Positions 1-10,461 of a stretch of DNA of 64,000 nt are shown here, piece by piece. Below the pieces are notes generated by a model. The model was not told the origin of the DNA and did not search any database. It worked only from the letters and a program-made list of their open reading frames with translations. The position numbers were made by a program, and so were the translations under genes. The stretch is from the NCBI GenBank assembly GCA_963662155.1, contig OY759265.1, positions 10,117,693-10,181,692 of the forward strand, written 5' to 3'. Each line of letters begins with the position of its first letter. Position 1 is the stretch's first letter. Source of the stretch: Lamellibrachia columna (taxonomy: Eukaryota; Annelida; Polychaeta; Sabellida; Siboglinidae).

Positions 1-118
1 AGAGAGCAAACGACACCATCTAGTTCTATCTGCAGCCATTCTTTCCAAGTCCTTTGGCTTAAGTTTCTGGATTTTTTATTCTCTCACGATGATTCATTGG
101 TAGGTTTCTTTTGGTCGT
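1..118 (-). mobile_element. Degenerate 3' tail of a LINE reverse transcriptase ORF
   Basis: Read on the minus strand, this stretch gives KRGRPKETYQ, an in-frame stop, then a second block, DLERMAADRTRWCRLLS. That spacing and wording is the usual C-terminal tail of non-LTR retrotransposon ORF2 proteins (a GRPK..TW block followed by AADR..W). In-frame stops show that it is a dead relic, and it may continue left of the window. The same tail type, from a different copy, is seen at 38135-38405 and 50646-50830. Confidence 0.55.
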
Positions 119-1255
119 CCTCTTTTTTCAGATGGTTTATCAGTGCCTATGTTATGGGTTTATTTGGGCTTTTCTGATCTTCATCTCCATTCTTCCCAGT
201 CATCTGGTCTTGTCTCGTTTGTATATGATAAAATCGCTCTGCGCATTCTTTCATTTTTGTTTTTTGCATTCTTCAGTCAAGACCAGTTCTTCTGTGTTTT
301 TTTATTAATAATAACATCCAAATATTTGTGTTATTTGCACCACATTAAATACTTTCTCATGGTTTATTCATTATTGGAACTTATACTTTCAGTTCTGGAC
401 ATGACACATATTTTCGGTTGAAATCCATATTTTTAATTTGGAATTCTGTATAAAGTTGTATGAATCCGTAAAACATTTTTATTGGTTAAAAAGCCTGTAG
501 CAATCCAATTCTGATACAGTGTCGTCATCTATGAGGCTACTAAATCCGCTATTTTGCCGGAAATCTGCCTTGTATCAAAAGGTTTTTGTGCTTCAACTGC
601 TATAAGTTTGCTGTATGTTTATACTTCTGTAATGAACATAAGAAAATATGTACTTCATCACTATGTTTCCCTTTGAAACAAATGCGTATAAAAACGGGAT
701 ACGTCGTATACCTTCCAAAAACCTATATAATAGCGGGATATCCATATGATGTGGAAGATCACAAATTATGCTGTCTTCTTTTGATTATCTTCTCTATGTT
801 TCTGTAGCTTGCTCTACCACATGCTCCGTATCAGTGTTTTAAAACTCCATGCTCAACTGATTTAGCCCATTGCAAATCCGGTTCAGTTTCGTTTTGGTCA
901 TGCTAGTGAACCTGGCCTAAGGCAGCTTGGCATAAAATATCGCATTTATTGCACAGGTCAGAATGACCCAACTTTAATAATGCCATTTGTTAATGGTGGC
1001 TTCTGTTGCGTCTCTTCAGCGGCACATCACTTGTAAAATGTTGGGCATAAATTGACAATTATGCATTCAGAATCATTAATATAATAATTATAAAATATGT
1101 CACTAATCGCAGATCTTTCATTACCTTCTTTGTTCTTCATGTTTCTATAATTGAAGATAGCCATCGTGATTACAAACCTGTTAACTGCGTCACAGTAATA
1201 AATAAATATTGCACTTATATAGCACCAAATCTAGTTAGAAAGGTGCTTTACATAA
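119..1255. other. Intronic or flanking DNA, no gene seen
   Basis: Only short AT-rich chance frames are present. I looked for an exon giving the first half of PDZ5 (a GLGF-type loop) just upstream of exon 1 and found none here, so that exon probably lies left of the window. A short motif near 1205-1255 (TTATATAGCACC, GTGCTTTACATA) resembles a dispersed-repeat end. Confidence 0.5.
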
Positions 1256-1430
1256 AAAAAGTTATTACATTAAAATTAAATAATTTAATTAAAATTAAAT
1301 AATTTAATTATGTTGAAATTAACTAAGTAAATAATAAATAACATTAACATTAAATAATTAATAATATTAACATTAAATTAAAAAAATTATATGTAATTAA
1401 ATAATTACATTAAAATTAAATTAATTTAGG
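1256..1430. repeat. AT-rich low-complexity tract (TTAATTAAAATTAAATAA type)
   Basis: About 175 bp made almost only of A and T, with a roughly 20-bp self-complementary unit repeated imperfectly. It ends about 75 bp before the exon 1 acceptor, upstream of its pyrimidine tract. Confidence 0.8.
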
Positions 1431-1502
1431 TGTGACATATGTCTCTACATTTAATGTCACAATGTTGTTTGCCACATGTTTTCCTGGCCTTTGTTTTCAC
1501 AG

Positions 1503-1757
1503 GACCCCATCAACCCGGTCGAGACGGTGATCGTCATCCGCAGTCTCGTGCCAGGGGGCATAGCTCAGATGGACGGCCGCCTAGTGCCTGGAGATAGACT
1601 TGTTTTCGTCAACGACACGAACGTTGAGAATGCCACACTTGATGAAGCTGTGCAAGCCCTCAAGGGGGCGCCAAAAGGCAGCGTGAGAATCGGTGTTGCA
1701 AAGCCGTTGCCGCTACCTGAGATTGGAGAGTCAAGCACTGATGACCTCGATGACATG
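1503..1757 (+). CDS. MPDZ: MPDZ-like exon 1 of window: second half of PDZ5
   Basis: 85 codons, phase 0 at both ends. The acceptor is TTGTTTTCACAG|G and the donor ATG|GTAATG. It encodes the end of strand B through strand F of a PDZ domain: VIVIRSLVPGGIAQMDGRL, then VPGDRLVFVND, the alpha-2 helix region NATLDEAVQALKGAP, and the last strand SVRIGVAKPLPLP. The block GGIA..DGRL.PGDRL.FVND and the tail RIGVAKPLPL match MPDZ/PATJ PDZ5 as I recall it. The peptide-binding GLGF loop is not here and must be in the preceding exon. The exon ends in an acidic run (STDDLDDM). Without splicing, the frame reads 20 codons into a DNA-element copy and stops at 1820. Confidence 0.93.
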
Positions 1758-1774
1758 GTAATGGAACATATTAA

Positions 1775-2174
1775 GGCGAAACAAAAGTCATGGTTTTGCA
1801 GCTATACACCTAAAAGATAATAAAAACTAACTATGTACAACTACAATCAAGAATATCACACCAGTGGGCTACTCAGAATTGTTTCTAAAAGTGGGAGATT
1901 CCGGTCATTTCTCTGAATGACCGAGGGCTGACATGTTAACCAGCGTGACCGGTAAGCAGTTAAGCACATGCTCAATTCAATGAAATCAGGGTAACCTAGA
2001 CTACAAGTGACATATTAAGGGAGGCTGACATACACAGAACCAACGCAGTTTCAAACAAATGTGTTATTTTGCCAAAAAGAGGACTCGTTTAGTAAACAAA
2101 GGTCAAAATATGTTACATAAGTTGACTTTGGATTTTTTCATAATTTTTATCATGCCTGAATTTGTCTTTCACAG
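1775..2174. mobile_element. TTAA-flanked MITE-like element, copy 1
   Basis: About 360 bp (1775 to about 2136) are clearly similar, in the same orientation, to 18174-18530. The left end is TTAA (1771-1774) followed by GGCGAAACAAAAGTCATGG, matching the terminal repeat of copy 2 (AGTGAAACAAAAGTCAAGG). The right end is uncertain: 2147-2174, read in reverse, gives a weakly similar GTGAAAGACAAATTCAGG, which would make a 400-bp element. Its left TTAA starts only 13 bp after the last base of exon 1. Confidence 0.55.
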
Positions 2175-2916
2175 ATGTCATAACATGGTGAATCTTAACA
2201 GTAGATGTTTAATTAAATAGCTCATTCATCAAAACAATTATATATGCCACTTAAGTGCCATTGTATTAGTTATGATTAATTTTCTAGACTTTGTATAGAT
2301 TAACAGGTTTTCAAAATTATTCTTCTCAACAGCAGTACAGTATTGTTAGTTTATTTAATAATACATTTTGGTAACAACATGTCTTTTCAATTATTCACAA
2401 TTAACTACAGCTATCAATAATAATAATAATACAAAATCTTCTATCATGCCTATATCCTTGGAAAATTGGGCTCAAAAGAAAATGGTTAAGCAATCTTGAA
2501 ATCATTTAGTTAGTGTTAAAGTTGTCAACATATGGATGAATAGGGAGCTAGGGAATGTACAGTTAAGAAGTCTTCAGGTGATGGTAGAGTGTTATGTTTC
2601 CTGATGACCTAACACTAACAGGGAGTAACTTCAGAGTTGGTTTGGCAACCAAGAAAGCCCTACTTCCGAATTCCGATGTTTGTTTAACCTACTTCCAATG
2701 TTTGTTTTAACCAAAGATCAGAACTATGTGATCAAAGCTGTCTAGGCTTTCTTGCAGGTGTCAGCAGTAAATGTAAATAAGCTAAGGTTTCTTACTTGGC
2801 GCAGGCCATCTGTAGCTCATCTACTGCTGCCGCTGCTGCTTCATAAGCTATTCTTCCCGATCCTGCTCTGAGCAGGCATTGGTGATAGAATGACCAGCGG
2901 TCACTTTGCTCTTCAG
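2175..2916. other. Intron 1, remainder: nothing clear
   Basis: Unique-looking AT-rich sequence with a short AAT microsatellite near 2417-2431. The last 100 bp include CTGCTGCCGCTGCTGCTTC and the polypyrimidine tract of the exon 2 acceptor. No coding region is supported. Confidence 0.5.
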
Positions 2917-3105
2917 ACGCTCGAGACAATGCCTCAGCCCCCCACTGTGCTGCCACCACCCCCAGACATATCACCCCCTCACACGCCCCCGCCTGCCCCA
3001 CCCCGGGAGCTGGAAGAAAGCGTGGAGCCTGAGGTCGAGGTAGGCTTCAGCGACACGACGCTACAGCAACTCAGTGCCAACGAGATGGAGGTGGAAAGTG
3101 AGGAG
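2917..3105 (+). CDS. MPDZ: MPDZ-like exon 2: proline-rich and acidic linker
   Basis: 63 codons, phase 0 at both ends, acceptor TTTGCTCTTCAG|A, donor GAG|GTGGGT. The first half is strongly proline-rich (PQPPTVLPPPPDISPP, then PPPAPPRELEE), containing an LPPPP stretch and PxxP spacing of the kind bound by SH3, WW or EVH1 domains. The second half is acidic and probably disordered (SVEPEVEVGF, ANEMEVESEE). GC content and codon usage rise sharply compared with the surrounding intron, which supports the exon. It follows PDZ5, where MPDZ/PATJ proteins have a long, poorly conserved linker before PDZ6, so no close sequence match is expected. Confidence 0.85.
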
Positions 3106-3224
3106 GTGGGTGCAGTGCATGCTGGGATGTGCCTATGCATTGTTTGTGTCATCAGAAAGGCGTCGGTGGTTTTGGGTACATTTAGTGTGACTGGAGTCAT
3201 CGGTGGGTGTCATATGTCATAATG

Positions 3225-3605
3225 GTTGCGAAGTCTTACAGAGTCTTAAATTGGATCCAGTGCTGGCCTTGAAAAGGTCTTAAAAAAGGGATTTTTTGAA
3301 GAATGGTCTTAAAAAGGTTGTAAATTGGATTTCACATAAACTAGGCCTAGGCTCTAGGCTCTAGGCTATAATTCAACAAAGATGAAATGGACTGCATATT
3401 GCTGAGCAATATGCTTCTTTAATCAAATGTTTTATCACCAAATAAATAAATGGCTCCTACAGGGTGTTTGAACATAATATCTTTATTATTTTGTATTGAA
3501 ATTGTCATAGAAAATTATCTTAAATTTTTTAAGTATTGGTCTTAAAAGGTCTTAAAAGGTCTTAAACAGGTCTTAAACAGGTCTTAGGTATTGTTCTGGT
3601 TCTGT
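3225..3605. repeat. Dispersed GGTCTTAAA-rich repeat with short tandem end
   Basis: This stretch is built around repeated GTCTTAAA motifs in one orientation. At 3537-3590 they become a nearly tandem 10-11-bp array (GGTCTTAAAA, then GGTCTTAAACA). Such sequences commonly come from non-autonomous DNA elements in invertebrates, but I could not define terminal repeats. Confidence 0.4.
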
Positions 3606-3720
3606 CAGACATCTGTGTGCCCTCTGCTACTGTCATGCAATGATGTTGCAGCTTTGGTTTATTCCGACCAAATTTCATAAGCGTCTTTCCTACATTTGTA
3701 TGTACTTTCCACTTTGACAG

Positions 3721-3774
3721 TTAGGGGACACAGGGTCCAGTGATGGAGGTGTCACAGCCGCTGCCTGTCACCAG
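3721..3774 (+). CDS. Candidate cassette exon (18 codons) in the PDZ5-PDZ6 linker
   Basis: 54 bp bounded by a pyrimidine-rich acceptor (TACTTTCCACTTTGACAG|T) and a donor CAG|GTACCA. It is open in phase 0/0, the phase needed between exon 2 (ends in phase 0) and exon 3 (starts in phase 0). It would add LGDTGSSDGGVTAAACHQ, a small-residue linker peptide. Evidence is only splice-site and phase consistency; skipping it also keeps the frame. Possibly alternative, possibly chance. Confidence 0.35.
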
Positions 3775-4371
3775 GTACCACCTTGCATGTGGACGTTGCA
3801 GCATGCTCCAACAGTTCATGTGACATGCATGAAGGATGCCCTCGTGTTGCTGTTGTCATACTAACATACCTGACACAAATAACACCAGTTGCTGTATTAG
3901 TGACAAACCCTTCTTAATATCAAATTCTGCTGTTTTCATTTTATTAAAAGGCTATCGTGGAATACTGCCTTCTTGATGTTCCCGCACCTGAGGTGTACTT
4001 TTTAGAAAATTATCACAGGTTTGGTTCATATGGGCGGTGTGGAATGTTGTATGGGCATAACCGGTTTTATTATGTTTCAAAAAGTCTTAATCAGTAAATA
4101 TTACATATAAATTTCATACAGGCAGAGCTTGATTTCATATGGGCCATGCCTTAAAAACACTGAGAGAATTAGCAATATTTGTATTTTATCAAGGCGTATC
4201 GGCATTGTGGAAGATTGTTGTTGTTTAACATTGTCATTCTCCAGGGTTTGTGTGATGACGTTGGTCCCTGCATCCTTCCACGCGTCCTTCCATCTGTCTC
4301 TTTCTGTTGGTCAGTCTAGTCTACTATCTACATGTTCATCCATCTCCCATCTGTCTCCTCCATGAGGAAAA

Positions 4372-5000
4372 CCCTCCATCTGTTCATCCCTCCATCTTTT
4401 TATCCCTCCATCTGTTCATCCCTCCATCTGTTCATCCCTCCATCTTTTTATCCCTCCATCTGTTCATCCCTCCATCTGTTCATCCCTCCATCTGTTCATC
4501 CCTCAATCTTTTTATCCCTCCATCTGTTCATCCCTCCATCTGTTCATCCCTCCATCTGTTCATCCCTCCATCTATTCATCCCTCCATCTATTCATCCCTC
4601 CATCTGTTCATCCCTCCATCTGTTCATCCCTCCATCTTTTTATCCCTCCATCTTTTCATCCCTACATCTGTTCATCCCTCCATCTGTTCATCCCTCCATC
4701 TGTTCATCCCTCCATCTATTCATCCCTCCATCTGTTCATCCCTCCATCTGTTCATCCCTCCATCTATTCATCCCTCCATCTGTTCATCCCTCCATCTTTT
4801 TATCCCTCCATCTTTTTATCCCTCCATCTGTTCATCCCTCCATCTGTTCATCCCTCCATCTGTTCATCCCTCCATCTATTCATCCCTCCATCTGTTCATC
4901 CCTCCATCTGTTCATCCCTCCATCTATTCATCCCTCCATCTGTGTTAATCCCTCCATCTATTCATCCTTCCATCTGTTCATCCATCCATCCATTCATCTC
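4372..5000. repeat. 16-bp minisatellite (CCTCCATCTGTTCATC)n
   Basis: About 39 copies of a 16-bp unit with few substitutions (TTTTTATC and TATTCATC variants). Looser CCATC-rich relatives continue to about 5215. Because 16 is not a multiple of 3, every frame cycles through the same peptide with a 48-bp period. That explains the long SVHPSI/LHLFIPP-type frames here, which are not genes. It lies in intron 2. Confidence 0.95.
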
Positions 5001-5256
5001 CATACCTGTATGTTTCGGTCCATCTGTCCATTCATCAAGCTCCATATCACTATCAATTTGTTGGTCAGTCTGTCCATCCATCTCCATTTGTCTGCCTGTC
5101 CAGCCATCCATCTCCATACCATGCACTATTAATTTGTCTGTCCGTCAGTCTGCCCGTCTGCACCCATCTATCTGTCCAACCATTTCAAACATTCATTTCA
5201 TCTATCCAGTCATCTACATATTCACCTACAAATATACCAAACCATGCCTTCCCTTC

Positions 5257-5304
<48 letters not shown>

Positions 5305-5305
5305 C
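5257..5305. repeat. (CGCA)n microsatellite
   Basis: Twelve perfect tetranucleotide copies, followed by ATCCATCC. It is CpG-containing, unlike most of the window. Confidence 0.95.
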
Positions 5306-5948
5306 ATCCATCCATCCCTTTTGCCTCCTCCTTTCCCCTAAGCTACCCCCTGATCCCTGTTTCCATATGTCCACCTGTCCCATGTTCCCCATATTTGCCT
5401 GGTGCCCTGAACCCCACCCATGTCTCCCCGTTCTTCCCCAGTGTACTAGAGGTGTTGACTGTTCTGCAGCCTGGTACATGTTAGTACATACCAGTCTCAC
5501 ACCTCTACAGTACTGGATTCCTCCATGCTTCATGCAAGTGTATCATCAGTGAAACTGTCACTTGTATCTTATTGTTGGTTCTATGTCAAGTAGTGAAATA
5601 TGTGTGGTGTAGGTAAATGATTCATATTGGAATACTGCCATATCTCAATCTGGCAAAATCTTTCTCTTGAAGATTGTACAAGTTGAGTTTTCTTAATTTA
5701 CATCTACTAGTGTTGGGTCAGGGTGGTTAAGTGACATTGTTTGAATTTGATCTTGAGCAACGTCCTCTTCAGTGCCTATAAGAAAAGAAGTACACAGCAG
5801 GCCTAAAGTTAAAATATGCTGTATATGTAATGGCCATCTATTACTGCAGCCCATACAAGTTCAAATCAGTCAGCTACTATGTTGTGACTCTTTGTAATAG
5901 ACATGAGGATTAATCTGCCTTTAATGCCACCTTGCCACTTGTTTGAAG

Positions 5949-6284
5949 GCAACCCTAGACAACGCTGCTGTCACATTTGATCAGATGTTGCTAAGTGGAG
6001 ACGGATTCCAGACATCAATTTCTGCAGACACTGCTGAAAGACCAAATGAACTGAACCTTAGCAATGACAGCAGTGTCGAAGAGAGTGCAGACACCAGTTT
6101 GTTTAAGCAGTATGGATTGTCAGTTGAAGCCGATGGATTCTCATCAAAAAGTCCAAGTCCAGAGAAAGATGGTGCAGTGCAGCTGGCCATACCCAAAAAA
6201 TTGCCAGCCACGGGTGCAAATAAACCAAAGCTGCCCCCTAAACCCAAGTTAGGTGACATGTCAAAGTTGACTACAAAGACGCAG
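5949..6284 (+). CDS. MPDZ: MPDZ-like exon 3: Ser/Asp-rich linker with PKLPPKPKL motif
   Basis: 112 codons, phase 0 at both ends. The acceptor is CACTTGTTTGAAG|G (a weak pyrimidine tract) and the donor CAG|GTGAGA (strong). The product is a hydrophilic linker: a Ser/Asp/Glu-rich first two thirds (SNDSSVEESADTSL, then KSPSPEKDG), then a basic proline stretch, NKPKLPPKPKL, a plausible SH3 ligand. The last 30 nt (from GTGACATG at 6253) already form the first unit of the 43-bp minisatellite that fills the start of intron 3, so the donor lies inside a repeat. Exon status rests on the long open frame, phase agreement and linker-like composition rather than on homology. Confidence 0.8.
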
Positions 6285-7370
6285 GTGAGAAGACTGGGTG
6301 ACATGCCTAGACAGCCTTGCTCTGTAGATTTGGTGCTAGGGTAACATGCCTAGAGAGACTGACTCTATAAACTTGGTGCTAGGGTGACATGTCTAGAGAG
6401 ACTGGTTCTGAACATGTGGTGTTAGGATGACATACCTAGATGTGTAGAGAGACTGGCTGTGTAGACTTGGTGGTATGGTGACATGCATAGAGAGAATGAC
6501 CCTGTAGACTTGGTGTTGGGTGACATGTCTATGGAGCCTGGCTCTGTAGACTTGGTGACATGCCAAGAGAGACTGGCTCTGTAGACTTGGTGGTAGGGTG
6601 CCATGCCTAGAGAGCCTGGCTCTGTAAACATGGTGACATGCATAGAGAGACTGGCTCTGTAGACTTTGTGTTGGGTGACATGCCTCGAGAGCCTGGCTCT
6701 GTAGACTTGGTGGTAGAGTGACATGCCTAGAGAGACTGACTCTAGAATTGGTGTTGGGTGACATGCCAAGAGAGCCTGGCTCTGTGGACATGGTGACATG
6801 CCTAGAGAGACTGGCTTTATAGACTTGTTGCTGGGTGGCATGCCTAGAGAGACTGGTTCTGTAGACTTGGTGCTGAGTGGCATGCCTAGATAGACTGGCT
6901 CTGTAGACTTGGTGCTGGATGACATGTCTAGAAAGACTGGCTCTGTGGACTTGGTGCTAGGGTGACATGTCTACAAAACCTTGCTCTGTATACTTGATGC
7001 TGGGTGACATGCCTAGAGAGACTGGCTCTGTAAACATGATGCTAGGGTGACATGCTTAGAGAGACTGGCTCTGTAGACTTGGTGCTATGGTGACAAGCCT
7101 AGAGAGACTCTGTCGACTTGGTGCTGGGGTGACATGTTTAGAGAGACTGGTTCTTTATACTTGGTGCTGGGGTGACATGGTGACATGCCTAGAGAGACTG
7201 GTTCTTTATACTTGGTGCTGGGGTGACATGGTGACATGCCTAGAGAGACTGGCTCTGTAGACTTGATGCTGGGGTGACATGCCTGGAGAGATTGGCTCTA
7301 TAGACTTGATGCTGGGTGACATGCCTAGGTAGAATGCCTCTGTAGACTTCATACTAGAGTAACATGCCAA
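6253..7370. repeat. 43-bp minisatellite starting inside exon 3 and crossing its splice donor
   Basis: About 25 degenerate units of the type GTGACATGCCTAGAGAGACT + GGCTCTGTAGACTTGGTGCT + AGG. GTGACATG starts fall at 6253 (in exon 3), 6299, 6341 (GTAACATG) and 6384, spacings of 46, 42 and 43 bp, so the exon end is the first unit. Local higher-order copies occur near 7150-7260, where a longer block is repeated. Confidence 0.9.
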
Positions 7371-7476
7371 CAAAGACTAGATCCCATTATACAGACAGAA
7401 GTTTCTGTAGGACTGTTAGAAGCATTACTAACAAGTGCTGGTGCTGGATAAGCTCACTAACAGGATAGAGAAACTT

Positions 7477-7560
7477 ACTTAGAAAGTAGTACTTAGAAAG
7501 TAGTACTTAGAAAGTAGTACTTAGAAAGTAGTACTTAGAAAGTAGTACTTAGAAAGTAGT
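7477..7560. repeat. 14-bp tandem repeat (ACTTAGAAAGTAGT)6
   Basis: Six perfect copies in intron 3, just after the 43-bp array. Confidence 0.95.
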
Positions 7561-9211
7561 ACTGTTGTGTTGCACAGACACTGCATCTATAAAGTAGAAC
7601 AATCATCTCGGTAGATGTTGGTAATGGCTGCCAATTTGAATGAATGAATCTCTTTATTTCAGAATATGACATTCCATATATATTTTCTGGTGACTGACAT
7701 TTTTTCTGTGTTGGTGCCTTTTCCCCAGTTGACTAAATATAGATTTGAACTTAATGACTCTGTTCTCAACTTCTCATATTGGTTTTTAGTCAATTATATA
7801 GCTTGGTTTGCAGAGATAGTGCAATATTCCAGATAGTTTCATAAACTAGTTATTAATTTAAGATAAATGGATACGTGTTTGAAAAAAAATGTCATTAGAA
7901 AATTAAAAAGAAAATGGCCAAATTTGAAACTGAGTGTTGGCAAATTATTTTTAATCTACTTTGTCATCCACGAGCATATTATTTTTTATCTGTTTTGCCT
8001 TCCAAAAACTAAATATTTGCAGACATTCAGTCCTAAATATAGCATTTCTCTAAAAGCATGCTTCTAGGTTTCTATGGTAGCCAGTAAAATGTATGTGAAG
8101 ATCAGATGATGTTATGTTAACATGGAAGAAAACAAACAGACAGACAGTTGTCAGTGGTAAAACTACTGCAGGTGGTAGTTGCTGAAGCAAGTATGGTGAC
8201 ATCTATTGTCATTGGAAAGAAAATACATAAATAAAATATTGTATTATACACATAACTAGCTAGTCGTCTATCCTATTTGTGTGAGTGCTCATGCCTAATC
8301 TGGATATACCCTGTCAGTTTATTTCACTGTGGCTGTAAGTTTGTATTTGATAACACAAACAAAACACTTATCACAACATTACCAATTTTTAAATGTTCTG
8401 GATAAAAATTGTGGCCTTTGTTGCCAAAAATCGGCTCCCGTCTATTCTCCACAAGATGAGTGTTTGTGCAAACTTTTTAAAGAAGCTAAGACAATTGGTA
8501 TAAATTCTGTAAATGCTACAAAGTGAAAAACAATGATTTTGTTCAGTTGAGTGGCATTTTGGCATAATGATTGTCATAATCACCAGGTGGAGCCACTCTG
8601 TTAATTTTGGTCACTAGATGTTGGCGACAGACTTGATTCTGTAATTCTCCTTTCTATTTGTGATGTATCCATTTTGTAGGTGTGTTAATCAGGAACCACT
8701 ACCTGATGCAGTCAGTTGCTTACAGCTGCTTTTAAGTATTACTTTGACACAATTTTTGTTCATTATCAACAAAAGATAAGAGGAATAATACAAATAGCTC
8801 TGATGATTTTGCTACTTATATTACATAGACTGCCGCAGACAATATTTGGAGAACACCAAAGAAAGATGGCTGTCAGTTGCCAGTATAAAATATGTGAACC
8901 TTAAACAATCTAATTAATTTGTACGTGATATCTAATGTATATTGTATATGTATCATTTGTATGTGAAAGTGTACAACAATATTTATAAATGTGTATGTAA
9001 ATATATTTGTTTATTAATTTGTACATGCTTATCACATGATGTTAATTATGTATTTATTTTCTTTACATGTTTTGCTCCTATGCTAGCAACACTATATGTC
9101 TTAATGGGAGTCTTTTTGACCATATCATATATTTTGTGAGTAATTTTTATGTTCCTGTCAGGTCAACATAAACTGAGCCTGAGTCTTGAGCTGCCATGTT
9201 TCTTGTTGCAG
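7561..9211. other. Intron 3, remainder: no gene seen
   Basis: AT-rich sequence with short chance frames, such as the 65-codon frame at 8329-8526, which shows no recognisable motif. The motif TCACTAGATG..GGCGACAGAC near 8610-8632 recurs in altered form near 28945-28970 and is probably part of a short dispersed repeat. Confidence 0.45.
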
Positions 9212-9467
9212 AAGTCTCCCTCGGTGGACATGAGGGTCCAACCCATTCTCCCTACCACATCCCCCGCCATTGTACAAAGTCAGACTGCCATGCAGTCAAA
9301 CTCAAGTGACCTTACATCATCCACCATCTTCACCCCTCAATCCCCATTGACATCTGCAGGCTCCGGGGCTGCCCGGGTCACCTCGGGCTTCCCCTCGGAT
9401 GGCGTCCCTCCACTCCCGTCGGCTCTTGAACGCACCATCAAGATCAAAAAGGGAACTGACCAGTTAG
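9212..9467 (+). CDS. MPDZ: MPDZ-like exon 4: linker and start of PDZ6
   Basis: 85 codons plus one base, starting in phase 0 and ending in phase 1. The acceptor is TTTCTTGTTGCAG|A and the donor TTAG|GTGAGA. A Ser/Thr/Pro-rich linker (KSPSVDMRVQPILPTTSP onward) is followed by LPSALERTIKIKKGTDQLG, the first strand and the start of the carboxylate-binding loop of PDZ6. The block LE.TIKI.KG..LG is diagnostic for PDZ6 of MPDZ/PATJ. The loop is split by intron 4 at the Gly codon, G|GT. Confidence 0.93.
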
Positions 9468-10259
9468 GTGAGAAACCATAATTGGGATGAAGTCTGATCA
9501 TGAATGGCTCAACACAATTGCTGAGTTGTGCTATAGGGCATGTGTTGCAGTGGAATAATAGTTGCCGTAAGATGAGAATACTGGTAAAGACAAGATTGGT
9601 GCTTAGGAGCACCTTGAAGCAAGGAATCAACTCAGTTAGTAGCTTTTAATTTAGGTTTGCCATAGCTGCAATAGAATCGGTAAAAAGCAAATATTGTAAT
9701 GTTATTTAAAACAGATTTGAGAAATGAGTCGGAAAAATTTCAAACCAAGGAGTTTAACATTTGCAGTAATAGTATGTATGTAATTAGAAACATTTAGCTA
9801 TTTGTTATAGACTGTGTTAACTTATGTTGAGCATACTTACTTAATAAAGCCCCCATCATCATAGGTTCGTAAAAGCCAGGTTACTGGTTACTTTGCATAA
9901 CAATCTTGTTTTATTAGTTTGGTGGTTGAATAATACAATATATCCTGAGAAATTTGTTGGAAGCCAGTGTATTTGCAGCAGTAATTGGGATGTTGGTTTG
10001 CAGCTGTTATGTTGTTAATATTTCAGTTCTTTGCATAATCATTTTGTGAAAAAGATTTACCATTTTTAGTTTTCCGTATTGATCACTTTGTTACTTATGT
10101 GGATATATGTGAAACACATTCTTCAAAGAATTTTTCACATAATTACTGGCGTATCTCATTAATGAACACAGTGTAGCAAGAATACTGCATGTAGGTCGCT
10201 AGGAGAGATTGGGTTCAATGGAACTATTGCTGATGTGTTCTCCATGTTTATGACGCCAG
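9468..10259. other. Intron 4: no features beyond splice signals
   Basis: 792 bp of AT-rich unique-looking DNA. The acceptor at its 3' end (ATGTTTATGACGCCAG) has a poor pyrimidine tract, but the phase-1 join and the PDZ6 homology on both sides make it secure. Confidence 0.6.
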
Positions 10260-10461
10260 GTCTGACAGTGGAGTCAACAGATAAGGGTATTAATGGCTGC
10301 ATAGTGAAGACACTTAGCCCAAATGGTGCCGTTGCTAAGGATGGCCGCATCGTCGTTGGTGACTACATCCTCACTGTCAACAACGAAAGCTTGCGACGCA
10401 TCACAAATGCTCAGGCACGTGCCATACTGCGACGGGCATCTCTTCTTGGCACAGACATTAG
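10260..10461 (+). CDS. MPDZ: MPDZ-like exon 5: body of PDZ6
   Basis: 202 nt, entering in phase 1 and leaving in phase 2, donor TTAG|GTAAGT. It completes the PDZ6 loop (LG-LTVEST) and encodes GINGCIVKTLSPNGAVAKDG, RIVVGDYILTVNNESL, the helix RRITNAQARAILRRASLL, and GTDI. The TNAQARA.LRR.SL.G.DI block is specific to PDZ6 of MPDZ/PATJ. The final beta strand expected after GTDI (KITYVP in vertebrates) is not in this exon, and exon 6 does not begin with one. That missing strand is the reason for taking the 21-nt candidate at 15557 seriously. Confidence 0.95.

Noticed and set aside
4307..5132. Open frames of 213 and 266 codons rich in HLFIPPSVHPSI
   Set aside because: They are translations of the 16-bp minisatellite. 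All three frames give the same cyclic peptide, with no start context or splice support.
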